Part shown: in pieces, positions 53,670 to 63,474 of the stretch
Layout: each line of letters begins with the position of its first letter
Position numbering within the stretch: position 1 is the first letter of the stretch
From: Rossellomorea sp. BNER
GTDB lineage: Bacteria; Bacillota; Bacilli; Bacillales; Bacillaceae_B
Length of the DNA: 64,000 nt
Reading direction: 5' to 3'
Assembly (NCBI GenBank): GCA_024213275.1
Contig: JANAVG010000004.1
Coordinates: forward strand, 189,759-253,758
Notes under the pieces: generated by a model
What the model was told of the DNA's origin: nothing
Databases searched by the model: none
Seen by the model: only the letters and a program-made list of their open reading frames with translations
Translations under genes and position numbers: made by a program

Positions 53670-55241
53670 ATGATGAAAAGGAAAAAAGGTATCAAATTGT
53701 TATTTTTGGCGTTGCTTTCCATTGCTATTATTACAGGTTGTTCAAGCAATGAAACGGGAGGGGAAAATAGCGAGAATGCTAGTCAAAAGGAAGAGATGGT
53801 CATTGCGGTTAATGAGAACTTTATTTCAATGGATCCACATAATACAGGGGACACGAACTCAAACTCTGTGCAATCCTCGATGTTAGAAGGGCTATTGGGG
53901 ATTGACCCAGAAGGAAAAATCATTCCTTTATTAGCGGAGGAGTATAGCGTTAGTGAGGATGCATTAGAATACACCTTTAAGCTGAGAAAGGAAGTTAAAT
54001 TCCACGATGGAACTCCATTCAACGCTGAAGCAGTGAAGGTTAACTTTGAAAGAATCATGAATCCAGATAATAATCTTCGTCTCAATAGCCGTGGATTCAA
54101 TTTGATTGAGGGCATTGAAATTGTAAGTGAGCACGAGTTAAAAGTGAAGCTATCAGCCCCATATAGCGGAATGTTAACGCGGTTTGCTTCAGCGAAATTA
54201 ATTAGTCCTGAGTTAATAAAGGATGGTAATCAAGATATTTCTAAAAATCCCATCGGAACGGGTCCATATAAATTTGTAGAGTGGGTCCAAGGCGATCACT
54301 TAACAGTTGAGAAGTTTGAAGACTATTGGGGAGGGAATGACCGAGTTAAAAAAATAACTTATAAACCTGTTCCAGAAAACGGATCGCGTGTGGCAATGCT
54401 TAAGACAGGTGAAGCAGATGTGATTTATCCATTGCCGGTACAAAACGTAAAAGAATTAGAGAGTGATAAAAACGTTGAAGTGAAAAAAATTCCTTCCGTT
54501 ATTGCTAGATACGTGTCGATCAATACAACAAAAGAACCTTTTAATGATGTGAAGGTTCGCCAAGCCTTAAACTATGCAGTCAATAAAGATGCTTTTATAA
54601 AAGTTGTGAATTCAGGTTTCGGAAAGCCGTTGGATTCCATCATACCAAGTAAAACAATCTATTATGCACAGCAGCAATCCTATGATTATAACATTGAAAA
54701 AGCGAAAGACCTTTTAAAAGAAGCTGGATATCCTGATGGGTTCAAAGCTGAAATTTGGGGGAATACGAACTCTGACACGATGAAAGGTATGCAATTTATT
54801 CAACAGCAACTTAAGGAAATCGGTGTTGAATTGGAAATTAAGTCAATGGAAGAAGGAACATTATCAGAAGAAATTTATGGTCCTCAAACTCCAGAGGAAG
54901 CGAAAGTGCAAATGTGGTATGTAAGCTGGTCAGCCTATCCTTCTGACATCACAAATGCGACCAAGCCATTATTCAGTAGTGAATCCTTCCCTCCTAATGG
55001 AGCAAATACGGCTTATTACAAAAACGAAAAAGTAGATCAATTGTTTACTGAGGCAAATGCTACGTCAGATGAAAATAAGCAAAAAGAAATTTATGGTGAC
55101 ATACAGTCGACCATTTATCAGGATGCTCCATGGATCTTTTTAGGTGTTGATGAAATTGTAGCTGGTTTTAGATCAAATGTTGAAGGTGTAGAGATAGCAC
55201 CAAGCGGGGATATCATGGTCCGTGATGCAAACTTTAACTAA
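53670..55241 (+). CDS. ABC transporter binding lipoprotein, family 5 (peptide/oligosaccharide)
   Basis: A 523-residue family-5 extracellular binding protein. The lipobox IITGC gives a lipid anchor near residue 23. Family signature KFHDGTPFNAEAVKVNFERI is near residue 110, followed by NPIGTGPYKFVEW near 193. It binds di/oligopeptides, nickel complexes or oligosaccharides, depending on the member. Because sugar-converting genes follow, a glycoside or sugar-amino acid conjugate is a good candidate ligand. GGGGG lies 5-8 bases before the two adjacent ATGs. Confidence 0.93.
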   Translation: MMKRKKGIKLLFLALLSIAIITGCSSNETGGENSENASQKEEMVIAVNENFISMDPHNTGDTNSNSVQSSMLEGLLGIDPEGKIIPLLAEEYSVSEDALEYTFKLRKEVKFHDGTPFNAEAVKVNFERIMNPDNNLRLNSRGFNLIEGIEIVSEHELKVKLSAPYSGMLTRFASAKLISPELIKDGNQDISKNPIGTGPYKFVEWVQGDHLTVEKFEDYWGGNDRVKKITYKPVPENGSRVAMLKTGEADVIYPLPVQNVKELESDKNVEVKKIPSVIARYVSINTTKEPFNDVKVRQALNYAVNKDAFIKVVNSGFGKPLDSIIPSKTIYYAQQQSYDYNIEKAKDLLKEAGYPDGFKAEIWGNTNSDTMKGMQFIQQQLKEIGVELEIKSMEEGTLSEEIYGPQTPEEAKVQMWYVSWSAYPSDITNATKPLFSSESFPPNGANTAYYKNEKVDQLFTEANATSDENKQKEIYGDIQSTIYQDAPWIFLGVDEIVAGFRSNVEGVEIAPSGDIMVRDANFN

Positions 55242-55344
55242 TGGCTCTTTTCGTAAATTTAGTTGCTGTTGATTAATTATAAACATTTAAATCATTCAAT
55301 ATATCAGTGAAAACACTTATTGCTTTGACGAAAAGATGCCCCGA

Positions 55345-55369
55345 AACCATAATCATTACGGGTTTCTAT
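55345..55369 (+). terminator. Weak hairpin between binding protein and permease genes
   Basis: CCGAAACC and GGGTTTC pair imperfectly over an 11-base loop and a T-rich tract follows. It may lower transcription into the permease genes relative to the binding protein. Confidence 0.4.
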
Positions 55370-55428
55370 TCTTGTTCGAAAAGTAATAATCTATGCGAAA
55401 ACAGCCTAATTAATAAAGAAAAATGAAT

Positions 55429-55466
55429 AAGAAAAGAAGTGGAGGTTATCCGAAGCTTCTTTTCTT
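55429..55466 (+). repeat. 11-bp perfect inverted repeat ahead of the permease gene
   Basis: AAGAAAAGAAG (55429-55439) and CTTCTTTTCTT (55456-55466) frame 16 bases and end just before the ribosome site AAAGGAG. A second element that may set the ratio of transporter parts. Confidence 0.6.
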
Positions 55467-55486
55467 ATAAGGAAAGGAGTGTTCTA

Positions 55487-56410
55487 ATGCTTCAATACAT
55501 AATGAAGAGAATCCTTGAAATGATTCCGATTCTGATTATTGTATCGATATTAGTTTTCCTCTTTACTCATCTTATTCCAGGCGACCCTGCAAGATTGGTA
55601 GCGGGAAAGGATGCAACACTCGAGGAAGTAAGTAAAATCCGGGCAGAACTTGGGCTCGATCAGCCTATTTGGGAGCAGTACTTTACCTATATGGGTAATT
55701 TGTTAACAGGAGACTTAGGAACCTCTTTAAAAACGGGCTTGCCTGTTTCCGACATGTTTGTTGACCGCTTTTTACCATCTATCTATTTAACGCTATTAAG
55801 CATGGGGTGGGCAGTTATTATCGGGCTATTGATTGGAACGATCTCCGCTGTTTTCAAAAATAAGTGGCCTGATTACATTGGAATGGTAACGGCTGTCTCA
55901 GGAATCTCCCTGCCTGGATTTTGGTTAGGACTTATTTTAATTCAAATCTTTTCCGTGCAACTTGGTTGGTTCCCCACTGGTGGTTCAGACGGATGGCAAA
56001 GCTATATCCTACCGTCTATTACATTAGGTGCAGGAATCATGTCAATGCTGACGAGGTTTACGAGATCTTCCTTACTCGAAACGCTAAGAGCGGATTTTGT
56101 TCGAACAGGGCGTGCCAAAGGGTTAAAAGAAAGAGTAGTGATTACAAAACATGCCCTTAGAAATTCATTAATACCTGTTGTTACAATCGCAGGATTGCAA
56201 TTCGGCTTTTTATTAGGAGGCTCTGTAGTAGTAGAAACGGTGTTTAGTTTTCCTGGGATGGGGAGGCTGCTCATTGATTCCATTGCATTCCGGGATTACC
56301 CAGTGATTCAAGCAGAGTTGCTGCTCTTTTCCTTTGAGTTCATCATCGTTAATTTACTTGTGGATGTATTATACAGCATTCTTAATCCAAAAATTCGCTA
56401 TGTGACATAG
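55487..56410 (+). CDS. ABC transporter permease 1 (DppB type)
   Basis: A 307-residue DppB/OppB-type permease with six membrane segments. The start LQYIMKRILEMIPILIIVS and the GDPAR loop near residue 40 are typical; the ATPase-contact loop is RTGRAKGLKERVVITKHALRN near residue 205. ATG 55487 lies 7 bases after AAAGGAG; the upstream frame to 55439 runs through an inverted repeat and is not used. Confidence 0.92.
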   Translation: MLQYIMKRILEMIPILIIVSILVFLFTHLIPGDPARLVAGKDATLEEVSKIRAELGLDQPIWEQYFTYMGNLLTGDLGTSLKTGLPVSDMFVDRFLPSIYLTLLSMGWAVIIGLLIGTISAVFKNKWPDYIGMVTAVSGISLPGFWLGLILIQIFSVQLGWFPTGGSDGWQSYILPSITLGAGIMSMLTRFTRSSLLETLRADFVRTGRAKGLKERVVITKHALRNSLIPVVTIAGLQFGFLLGGSVVVETVFSFPGMGRLLIDSIAFRDYPVIQAELLLFSFEFIIVNLLVDVLYSILNPKIRYVT

Positions 56411-56425
56411 AGAAGGGGGAAACTA

Positions 56426-57322
56426 ATGGAAGTGACAAAGGAAGTCAATTCGTATCCTGCTGTAATGAAAGAAAAGAAGTATTCACCTGTAAAAGAATTC
56501 ATGAAAAATTGGAAAAAGCAAAAGACTGCTTTTTGGGCAGGCTTCTTTATTATCCTTCTTCTCATAATAGCGATCATCGGTCCAGCTATTGCACCGTATG
56601 ATCCCTATAAACCAGATTATAATTCCACACTATTAAAGCCTAGTCAAGAACACTGGGCCGGGACGGATGCATATGGCAGGGACATCTTCAGTCGATTACT
56701 TGTAGGTACAAGGATTTCGCTAAGTGTTAGTTTTTTATCTGTTCTGTTAGGAGCTGTTATTGGGACCTTTTTAGGGTTAATAAGTGGTTACTTTGGCGGT
56801 TGGCTGGATCGAATCATTATGAGATCAAGCGATGTGATGTTTGCTTTTCCAGACTTATTACTAGCGATTGCCATTGTAGCTATTTTAGGACCTGGGCTAA
56901 ATAACGTCATTATCGCCGTTTCTGTTTTCAGTATTCCGTCTTTCGCAAGACTCGTTAGAAGCTCCAGCTTAGAAGCAAAAGAGGTAGTGTTTGTGGAAGC
57001 AGCTAAATCAATGGGAGCACCCCATCATAAAATTATCATCAAGCATATACTGCCATCCACTCTCAGTAGTTTAATTGTTTTCTTTACGATGAGAATTGGT
57101 ACAGCGATTTTGGCGGCCTCCAGCTTAAGTTTTCTTGGGTTAGGAGCAAGCCCTGAAACACCCGATTGGGGAGCCATGTTAAGTATGGGGCGAGATTATT
57201 TAGGCACCTATTCTCACGTAGTCATCATGCCCGGGATTGCTATTTTTTTGACGGTTCTTGCCTTCAATCTTGTAGGAGATGGTTTACGGGATGTGTTAGA
57301 TCCTAAAACGAAGAATGAATAA
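56426..57322 (+). CDS. ABC transporter permease 2 (DppC type)
   Basis: A 298-residue DppC/OppC-type permease with a cytoplasmic N-terminus and six membrane segments. It carries the typical HWAGTDAYGRDIFSRLLVGTR near residue 72 and the ATPase contact loop VEAAKSMGAPHHKIIIKHILP near 190. It starts 16 bases after the first permease and forms a heterodimer with it. Confidence 0.93.
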   Translation: MEVTKEVNSYPAVMKEKKYSPVKEFMKNWKKQKTAFWAGFFIILLLIIAIIGPAIAPYDPYKPDYNSTLLKPSQEHWAGTDAYGRDIFSRLLVGTRISLSVSFLSVLLGAVIGTFLGLISGYFGGWLDRIIMRSSDVMFAFPDLLLAIAIVAILGPGLNNVIIAVSVFSIPSFARLVRSSSLEAKEVVFVEAAKSMGAPHHKIIIKHILPSTLSSLIVFFTMRIGTAILAASSLSFLGLGASPETPDWGAMLSMGRDYLGTYSHVVIMPGIAIFLTVLAFNLVGDGLRDVLDPKTKNE

Positions 57323-57336
57323 GGAGTTTGAGGGAT

Positions 57337-58326
57337 ATGGAAAATTTATTGCAAGTCAATCAACTTCAAACAGAATTTAAGAAGGATGATCAAGCAATCA
57401 AAATTTTACACGGAATCGACTTTCATATAAATGAAGGTGAAGTACTAGGTCTGGTTGGTGAATCCGGATGTGGAAAAAGCATCACCTCTCTTTCTATTAT
57501 GAGGTTGTTTAGGGGGACTAGTGGAAAAATTAGCGGCGGATCGATTCACTTTAATGGTGAAGATTTAACGGCCCTTTCTGAAGAAAAGATGAGGGGAATT
57601 CGCGGTAAGCTAATGGCGATGATCTTTCAAGAACCTATGACATCATTAAATCCCGTCATGAAAATTGGAGAACAATTGATGGAGCCGATACGTCTTCATT
57701 TAAGATTAAAGAAAAAAGAGGCAAAATCACACGCAATTTCAATTTTAGAAAAAGTGGGTATTCCTCGTGCGAAAGAAATCCTGAATGAATTTCCACATCA
57801 GCTTTCAGGAGGGATGAGACAAAGGGTCATGATTGCCATGGCAATGTCTTGCAATCCTAAACTATTAATAGCGGATGAACCAACTACGGCCCTTGATGTA
57901 ACCATTCAAGCTCAGATTTTAACATTGATGAAGAAGCTTCAACAGGAAGAGAAAATGTCTGTCTTGTTAATCACTCACGACTTAGGTGTTGTGGCAGAAA
58001 TGTGTGACAGGGTTGTGGTGATGTATGCAGGAAGAGTGGTAGAAGAAGCTGCCGTTAACGATTTATTTGAGGATCCAAAACATCCCTATACAAAAGGATT
58101 AATAGGGTCTGTTCCGAAGATAGGTGAAAAACGGGAGAAGCTTGACTCCATTAGTGGAAATGTTCCTGATCCCTCCAATATGCCAATGGGATGTAAATTT
58201 GCCCCTAGATGTAAAGAGGCGATGCCGATTTGTTTTGAGAAAGATCCGGCTTCCATTTCATTTGAAAATAATAGATCATGCAGTTGCTGGCTTTTCCATG
58301 AAGAGAGGGGGGAAATTAGTGTCTAG
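57337..58326 (+). CDS. ABC transporter ATP-binding protein 1 (DppD type)
   Basis: A 329-residue ATPase. Walker A GESGCGKS is near 40-47, the signature LSGGMRQR near 153, Walker B LLIADEPTTALDV near 173. The C-terminal oligopeptide-transporter extension has the cysteine-rich MGCKFAPRCKEAMPIC near 285, which holds an Fe-S cluster in some relatives. ATG 57337 is chosen over TTG 57328, which nearly touches AAGGAG. It overlaps the next gene by 8 bases. Confidence 0.92.
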   Translation: MENLLQVNQLQTEFKKDDQAIKILHGIDFHINEGEVLGLVGESGCGKSITSLSIMRLFRGTSGKISGGSIHFNGEDLTALSEEKMRGIRGKLMAMIFQEPMTSLNPVMKIGEQLMEPIRLHLRLKKKEAKSHAISILEKVGIPRAKEILNEFPHQLSGGMRQRVMIAMAMSCNPKLLIADEPTTALDVTIQAQILTLMKKLQQEEKMSVLLITHDLGVVAEMCDRVVVMYAGRVVEEAAVNDLFEDPKHPYTKGLIGSVPKIGEKREKLDSISGNVPDPSNMPMGCKFAPRCKEAMPICFEKDPASISFENNRSCSCWLFHEERGEISV

Positions 58327-59293
58327 CCATAACCTTTTACAAGTGGACGGATTGAAAAAATCATTTGATTTATCAGGTGGGATTTTTGAAAGAAAAAGAA
58401 CGTTAAAGGCTGTTCATAATGTCTCGTTTGCGATTAGGAAAGGCAAAACATTTAGTCTTGTTGGAGAAAGCGGATGTGGAAAATCGACAACGGGGCGACT
58501 CATTTCAAGATTACTAAGACCAAACGATGGACAAATCTGGATTGATGGGACAGAAATCTCGCAAAAGAAAGAAAATCAATTAAAGGCGATGAGAAAGAAA
58601 GTGCAAATGATCTTTCAAGATCCCTATGCATCACTGAACCCGAGAATGAAGGTGCGCGATATCATTTCGGAGCCGCTTGAGATTCATACGAAACTATCAA
58701 AAGTTGAGCGTTATAAGCTTGTTTCTGAAATGTTAGAAATCGTCGGTTTAAACGAATATCAAGCAGATCGTTATGCGCATGAATTTAGTGGGGGACAGCG
58801 CCAGCGAATTGGTATTGCTCGAGCACTCATTATGAAGCCAGAGTTAATTATTGCAGACGAGCCGGTTTCCGCATTAGATGTGTCCATACAGTCTCAAATA
58901 TTAAACCTGTTAAAAGATCTTCAAAGGGAATTTAATTTAACTTATCTCTTTATTTCCCATGATTTAAGTGTTGTGGAACATATTAGTGATGATATTGGTG
59001 TGATGTATTTAGGGACGATTGTAGAATCGGGACCTAAGGAGGCAGTCTTTTCCAACCCGCAGCATCCTTATACACAAGCATTGCTGTCATCCGTTCCAAT
59101 ACCTGATCCAAAGCTTAGAAGAGATCGTATTATTTTACAGGGAGATCTTCCAAGTCCCGTGAACCCTCCAACAGGATGCCGTTTTCATACGAGATGCCCT
59201 GTCAGAATGGAAATATGTAAAACAATGGAACCGTCCGTTAGAAAAGGAAGTATTGAGGGACACGTTGCTGCTTGCCATTTACTAGAGTCATAG
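58319..59293 (+). CDS. ABC transporter ATP-binding protein 2 (DppF type)
   Basis: A 324-residue ATPase. Walker A GESGCGKST is near 48-56, signature FSGGQRQR near 157, Walker B LIIADEPVSALDV near 177, and the C-terminal CRFHTRCPVRMEIC near 285. GTG 58319 lies about 6 bases after AGAGGGGGG; the open frame extends to 58124 but only as overlap with the previous gene. It forms a heterodimer with the DppD-type ATPase. Confidence 0.92.
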   Translation: MSSHNLLQVDGLKKSFDLSGGIFERKRTLKAVHNVSFAIRKGKTFSLVGESGCGKSTTGRLISRLLRPNDGQIWIDGTEISQKKENQLKAMRKKVQMIFQDPYASLNPRMKVRDIISEPLEIHTKLSKVERYKLVSEMLEIVGLNEYQADRYAHEFSGGQRQRIGIARALIMKPELIIADEPVSALDVSIQSQILNLLKDLQREFNLTYLFISHDLSVVEHISDDIGVMYLGTIVESGPKEAVFSNPQHPYTQALLSSVPIPDPKLRRDRIILQGDLPSPVNPPTGCRFHTRCPVRMEICKTMEPSVRKGSIEGHVAACHLLES

Positions 59294-59323
59294 AATGATA
59301 AAAAATAATACGAGGTGTTTAAA

Positions 59324-60196
59324 ATGAAAGTAGGACTAAGTACATACAGTTTATTGCACGAATTGAAAGCGGGAACGATGACGATTTTGGATGTGATCCA
59401 ATGGATTTCCGATAATGGCGGAGAACATATGGAGATGGTGCCTTACGGTTATTCGGTTGTTGATAATATTAAACTTGCTGACGATATAAGAAAAAAAGCG
59501 GAAGAAACAGAAATAGAATTATCCGCTTATTCACTCCCGGCAAATTTTGTTCAAGATACGCAAGAATTGTTTGACGAAGAAGTAGACCGACTTAAACGTC
59601 ACGTTGATATTGTAAATCGTTTAGGGATTAAGATTATGCGTCATGATGTAACAGCGTTTATGTTAAAACCAGAAGAGATGTCCATTCATTATTTTGATAA
59701 GCATTTTTCAAAAATAGTAGAAGGTAGTCAACAGATTGCTGACTATGCAGCGAAGTTCGGGATTACTACAACGATTGAAAATCACGGATTTAATGTCCAA
59801 TCAAGCGATCGTGTTCAGAGGGTGATACATGCTGTAAACCGAGAGAATTTTAAAACGACCCTTGATATTGGCAACTTTCTTTGTGCAGATGAAGATCCGC
59901 TTGTTGGAGTGAAGAAAAACATCGAGTATGCTGCAACCGTTCATTTTAAAGACTTCTATATTCGTCCGTATTATGAAAATCCAGGAGACGGAGTTTGGTT
60001 TCGTACTGTCAACGAGAACTACCTGCGCGGCGCCATTGTGGGTCATGGGGATATCAACATTCGTGAGGTCATTAAATTAGTCAAAAATGCTGGATATGAT
60101 GGTTTTCTTACTATTGAATTTGAAGGCATGGAGGATTGTAAAACGGGTTCTAAAATTGGTATGGACAATGTAAGACGATTATGGAATGAAATTTAA
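59324..60196 (+). CDS. Sugar phosphate isomerase/epimerase family TIM barrel 1
   Basis: A 290-residue xylose isomerase-like TIM barrel. Likely metal ligands are Glu in TTIENHGF near residue 153, Asp in TLDIGNF near 187, His in TVHFKDF near 212 and Glu in TIEFEGME near 268. The barrel family includes IolE, YcjR and the catalytic subunits of C-glycoside deglycosidases. ATG 59324 follows GAGGTG by 6 bases. It stands between a transporter and a sugar dehydrogenase, which suggests action on a 3-keto sugar or keto-glycoside. Confidence 0.87.
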   Translation: MKVGLSTYSLLHELKAGTMTILDVIQWISDNGGEHMEMVPYGYSVVDNIKLADDIRKKAEETEIELSAYSLPANFVQDTQELFDEEVDRLKRHVDIVNRLGIKIMRHDVTAFMLKPEEMSIHYFDKHFSKIVEGSQQIADYAAKFGITTTIENHGFNVQSSDRVQRVIHAVNRENFKTTLDIGNFLCADEDPLVGVKKNIEYAATVHFKDFYIRPYYENPGDGVWFRTVNENYLRGAIVGHGDINIREVIKLVKNAGYDGFLTIEFEGMEDCKTGSKIGMDNVRRLWNEI

Positions 60197-60231
60197 CTGG
60201 GATAAAATTTGGATTTGAAAGGAATGAATAC

Positions 60232-61296
60232 ATGAAAAAGTTAAATGTCTGCATAATTGGTACTGGATCCATTTCGGATATGCATTTTAAATCCTATCAG
60301 AATAACCCAAATTCAGAGGTATTTGGTGTGTATGATTATTCGAAACAAAGGGCATTAGAAAAAGCAAATGAATACGGGGTCAACAAAGTCTATCATACCT
60401 TAGAGGAAGTATTAAATGATGACAAAGTGGATGCTGTAAGCATTTGTACGTGGAATAATACCCATGCTGATATCACGATTAAAGCCCTCAATAGTGGAAA
60501 GCATGTATTAGTTGAAAAGCCGCTATCAAAAAATGTCGAGGAAGCTTTAAGGATTGAAGAAGCAGTAGGCAAATCAAATAAAAAGTTACAAGTTGGATTC
60601 GTCAGAAGGTTTGGTACTAACACAAAAGTGTTAAAATCGTTTATTGATAAGGGGAAATTAGGAGAAATCTATTATGCTAAAGCCTCATGCTTGCGACGTC
60701 TAGGGAATCCTGGAGGATGGTTTGCTGATAAAGAAAGGTCGGGTGGAGGCCCTTTAATCGACCTGGGAGTACATGTCATTGATGTATGCTGGTATTTAAT
60801 GGGGCGTCCAAAAGTAAAATCCATTTCTGCTAACACCTATCATCATCTTGGAAACAGAGCAAATATAGAAAACTTAAGTTTTTATAAAGCAGCTGACTAT
60901 GACAAAGAGAAAAATAATGTGGAAGATTTAGCAAATGCTTTAATTACTTTTGAAAATGGTGCTTCCTTATTCGTGGATGTTTCCTTTACTCTTCACACAA
61001 AAAAAGATGAATTACAGATAAAACTACATGGAACAAAGGGCGGAGCAGAACTAGAGCCGGAGTTGACAATTATTTCAGAAGAGAACGATACGATTGTAAA
61101 TATCCACCCTCAAATTGATCATGTTTCATTTGATTTTGCTAATGCTTTTCAAAATGAAATTGACTCATTTGTTTCAAGCTGCTTATTCGAGAAACCACTC
61201 ATTGCCCCAGTAGGAGACGGTGTGGAGATGATGAAAATTCTAACAGGTATATATAATTCCGCAGAGGAGAAACGTGAGGTGACATTCTTGTCATGA
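60232..61296 (+). CDS. Gfo/Idh/MocA family oxidoreductase
   Basis: A 354-residue NAD(P)-dependent sugar dehydrogenase. The cofactor loop is IIGTGSISDMHF near residues 8-19, the catalytic-lysine motif VEKPLSKN near 95, and the C-terminal domain carries SGGGPLIDLGVHVIDVCW near 170-187 with the usual Asp/His pair. Such enzymes oxidise a ring hydroxyl of free or glycosidic sugars or inositols. It overlaps the second TIM barrel by 4 bases. A partner for oxidation-elimination chemistry is likely. Confidence 0.9.
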   Translation: MKKLNVCIIGTGSISDMHFKSYQNNPNSEVFGVYDYSKQRALEKANEYGVNKVYHTLEEVLNDDKVDAVSICTWNNTHADITIKALNSGKHVLVEKPLSKNVEEALRIEEAVGKSNKKLQVGFVRRFGTNTKVLKSFIDKGKLGEIYYAKASCLRRLGNPGGWFADKERSGGGPLIDLGVHVIDVCWYLMGRPKVKSISANTYHHLGNRANIENLSFYKAADYDKEKNNVEDLANALITFENGASLFVDVSFTLHTKKDELQIKLHGTKGGAELEPELTIISEENDTIVNIHPQIDHVSFDFANAFQNEIDSFVSSCLFEKPLIAPVGDGVEMMKILTGIYNSAEEKREVTFLS

Positions 61297-62183
61297 GCGC
61301 AACCATTCAATTACCAAATAAAATCGGTGTCATTGTTGATAGTCTGCGATTACCCCTTCGTGAAGGGTTGAAAAAGGCTAAAGAAATGGGTGCTGATGGT
61401 GTTCAAATCTATGCTGTTGATGGAGAAATGGCTCCTGAAAATTTAACATCTAATGCTCGTAAAGAACTGAAAAGCTATATTGACTCGTTGGGATTAGAGA
61501 TCTCAGCCCTATGCGGGGATTTAGGTGGATATGGATTTCAAGATGCGGCAGATAATCCTGAGAAAATTGAAAAGTCCAAACGGATATTGGACCTTGCCTT
61601 AGAGTTAGGGACAAATATTGTCACAACCCATATCGGAATGATTCCTGGGGAAAAGGAAAGTAAAATATATGCTACCATGCAAGAAGCTTGTGAGGAACTT
61701 GGTGTTTATGCTAAAAGTATCAATGCTTTTTTCGCCATTGAAACAGGGCCAGAAACATCTAAAAGATTAAAATCATTTTTGGATAGCCTAAGTACGAATG
61801 GTGTTTCTGTGAACTTTGATCCAGCTAATATGGTTATGGTTACAGGTGATGATCCTATAGAAGGAGTAAAGCTCCTAAAGGATTACATTGTTCACACACA
61901 TGTTAAAGATGGAATGCAGCTTAAGCCTGTCGATCCACGCGAGGTTTATGGTTTCTTAGGATATGGCGGGGGAACAGATCACGAAGAACTTTCCAAACTA
62001 GTTGCTTCGGGGGAATTTTTTAGGGAATTGCCATTAGGTAAAGGTGAAGTCAATTTTTCTAGCTATTTTGCTGCCCTTCAAGAAATTGAATATAAAGGAT
62101 ATTTAACAATTGAAAGGGAAGTACAGAATAATCCAGTAAAAGATATTGCAGATGCGATCAAGTTTATTCACTATTATAAGTAA
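61293..62183 (+). CDS. Sugar phosphate isomerase/epimerase family TIM barrel 2
   Basis: A 296-residue xylose isomerase-like TIM barrel, different from TIM barrel 1. It begins IGVIVDSLRLPLREGLKKAKEMG; metal ligands are probably Glu in FFAIETGPE near residue 150, Asp in VNFDPANMV near 175, His in VHTHVKDG near 203 and Glu in YLTIEREV near 272. It resembles the YcjR branch that acts with Gfo/Idh dehydrogenases on 3-keto-glycosides. Translation is coupled to the dehydrogenase. Confidence 0.87.
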   Translation: MSATIQLPNKIGVIVDSLRLPLREGLKKAKEMGADGVQIYAVDGEMAPENLTSNARKELKSYIDSLGLEISALCGDLGGYGFQDAADNPEKIEKSKRILDLALELGTNIVTTHIGMIPGEKESKIYATMQEACEELGVYAKSINAFFAIETGPETSKRLKSFLDSLSTNGVSVNFDPANMVMVTGDDPIEGVKLLKDYIVHTHVKDGMQLKPVDPREVYGFLGYGGGTDHEELSKLVASGEFFRELPLGKGEVNFSSYFAALQEIEYKGYLTIEREVQNNPVKDIADAIKFIHYYK

Positions 62184-62272
62184 AGAGTTTCAACAGTATT
62201 GATGGCTTTATTCTTTGAGAACCCCCAAACCATCACAGATGAGCATAATTAAATAGAAAAGAAGGTTTATCG

Positions 62273-63427
62273 ATGGAAAAACAAGATCAACTCCTAATGA
62301 AAAAACAAAATAAAAACCTAGTCCTCGACATGATTAAAGGCCGGGGACCTATTTCAAGAACAGAAATTGCAAAGAATACAGGGATGAGCCCTACATCTAT
62401 AAGCAGAATCGTCAATGAATTACATGTACAAGGTTTTGTAAGAGAAACAGAGCTAGTGACTTCCGGCGTAGGAAGGAAAGCCGTTTTAGTAGATGTAGAA
62501 AAAGATGTTCTATTTACTATTGGAATTGAAATTGATAAATCAAACATAAAAATCGCTATAGTAAACTATATTGGGGATATTGTGGTCCTAAAAGAAATTC
62601 ATAGAGATCATTCAGAGAACTATGAAGAAACTTTAAGTAAGATAGCGGTTAATGTCCAGAATATGATTGAACAAAATGGTATTTTAAATGAAAAAATTAT
62701 AGGAATGGCTGTAGGGTTACCAGGTTACATTGATTATAAAAATGGTGTTGTCAAGCTATCCGATCAGCTCTTTTGGAAAGAAAAGACTTTAGCTGAAGAT
62801 TTAAAACGGATCACTACATTTGATGTCATTGTTGATAATGAGCTTAAAATGAAAATCATCTCTGAATATTTCTTAGGAAGAGCCAAAGATGTAAAGAACG
62901 CTGTATTAGTTGGCGTTGGTACCGGAATTGGCTCTGCTATTATCTTAAATGGTGAAATATACAGAGGTGAGTCGAACAATGCAGGGGAGATTGGGCATAC
63001 AGTCATTGATCCGACAGGGAATGTTTGTAATTGCGGGAAAATTGGCTGTTTAGCCACATACATTTCTGAAGGGGCCATTCTTGCCGACAGTAGAAAGGTA
63101 AAAGATCTCGATTCTATAGATGATGTATATGAGGCTTTTCGTCTAAAGGAACAATGGGCCATTAACCTTTTAGACAGAACAACAACCTATATTTCTCTCG
63201 CTATCAGTAACATACTTTGCCTTTACAACCCAGAAGTCATAATTTTAAGTGGAAATTTATTTGAGAAATTACCAGAAATCAAAGAAGTCATTGAAAAGAA
63301 ATTTGAAATTTACACTTGGGAACCGGTGAGGGAAACGGTGAAGTTGGTCTATTCACAATTAAATACTCAAGGGGTAGTGCTTGGAGGGGCTATACAAGCA
63401 CAAAATACCTTACTTGATTTAGATTAA
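62273..63427 (+). CDS. ROK family transcriptional regulator
   Basis: A 384-residue ROK repressor (NagC/XylR type). The N-terminal winged helix has ISRTEIAKNTGMSPTSISRIVNEL near residues 24-47. The ROK sugar-binding part has GVGTGIGSAIILNGEIYRG near 215, NNAGEIGHTVID near 235 and the zinc motif CNCGKIGC near 247. It should respond to a sugar or sugar phosphate. It is 89 bases after the TIM barrel and probably controls the cluster from its own operon. Confidence 0.92.
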   Translation: MEKQDQLLMKKQNKNLVLDMIKGRGPISRTEIAKNTGMSPTSISRIVNELHVQGFVRETELVTSGVGRKAVLVDVEKDVLFTIGIEIDKSNIKIAIVNYIGDIVVLKEIHRDHSENYEETLSKIAVNVQNMIEQNGILNEKIIGMAVGLPGYIDYKNGVVKLSDQLFWKEKTLAEDLKRITTFDVIVDNELKMKIISEYFLGRAKDVKNAVLVGVGTGIGSAIILNGEIYRGESNNAGEIGHTVIDPTGNVCNCGKIGCLATYISEGAILADSRKVKDLDSIDDVYEAFRLKEQWAINLLDRTTTYISLAISNILCLYNPEVIILSGNLFEKLPEIKEVIEKKFEIYTWEPVRETVKLVYSQLNTQGVVLGGAIQAQNTLLDLD

Positions 63428-63474
63428 TATTGGTTTACGCTTTTCACAATTGAATAAAAGGGGGAAATGTAAGA

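Noticed and set aside
55309..55322. Possible CcpA cre site (TGAAAACACTTATT)
   Set aside because: The near-invariant central CG is CA, and the place between two genes of an operon is unusual for catabolite control.
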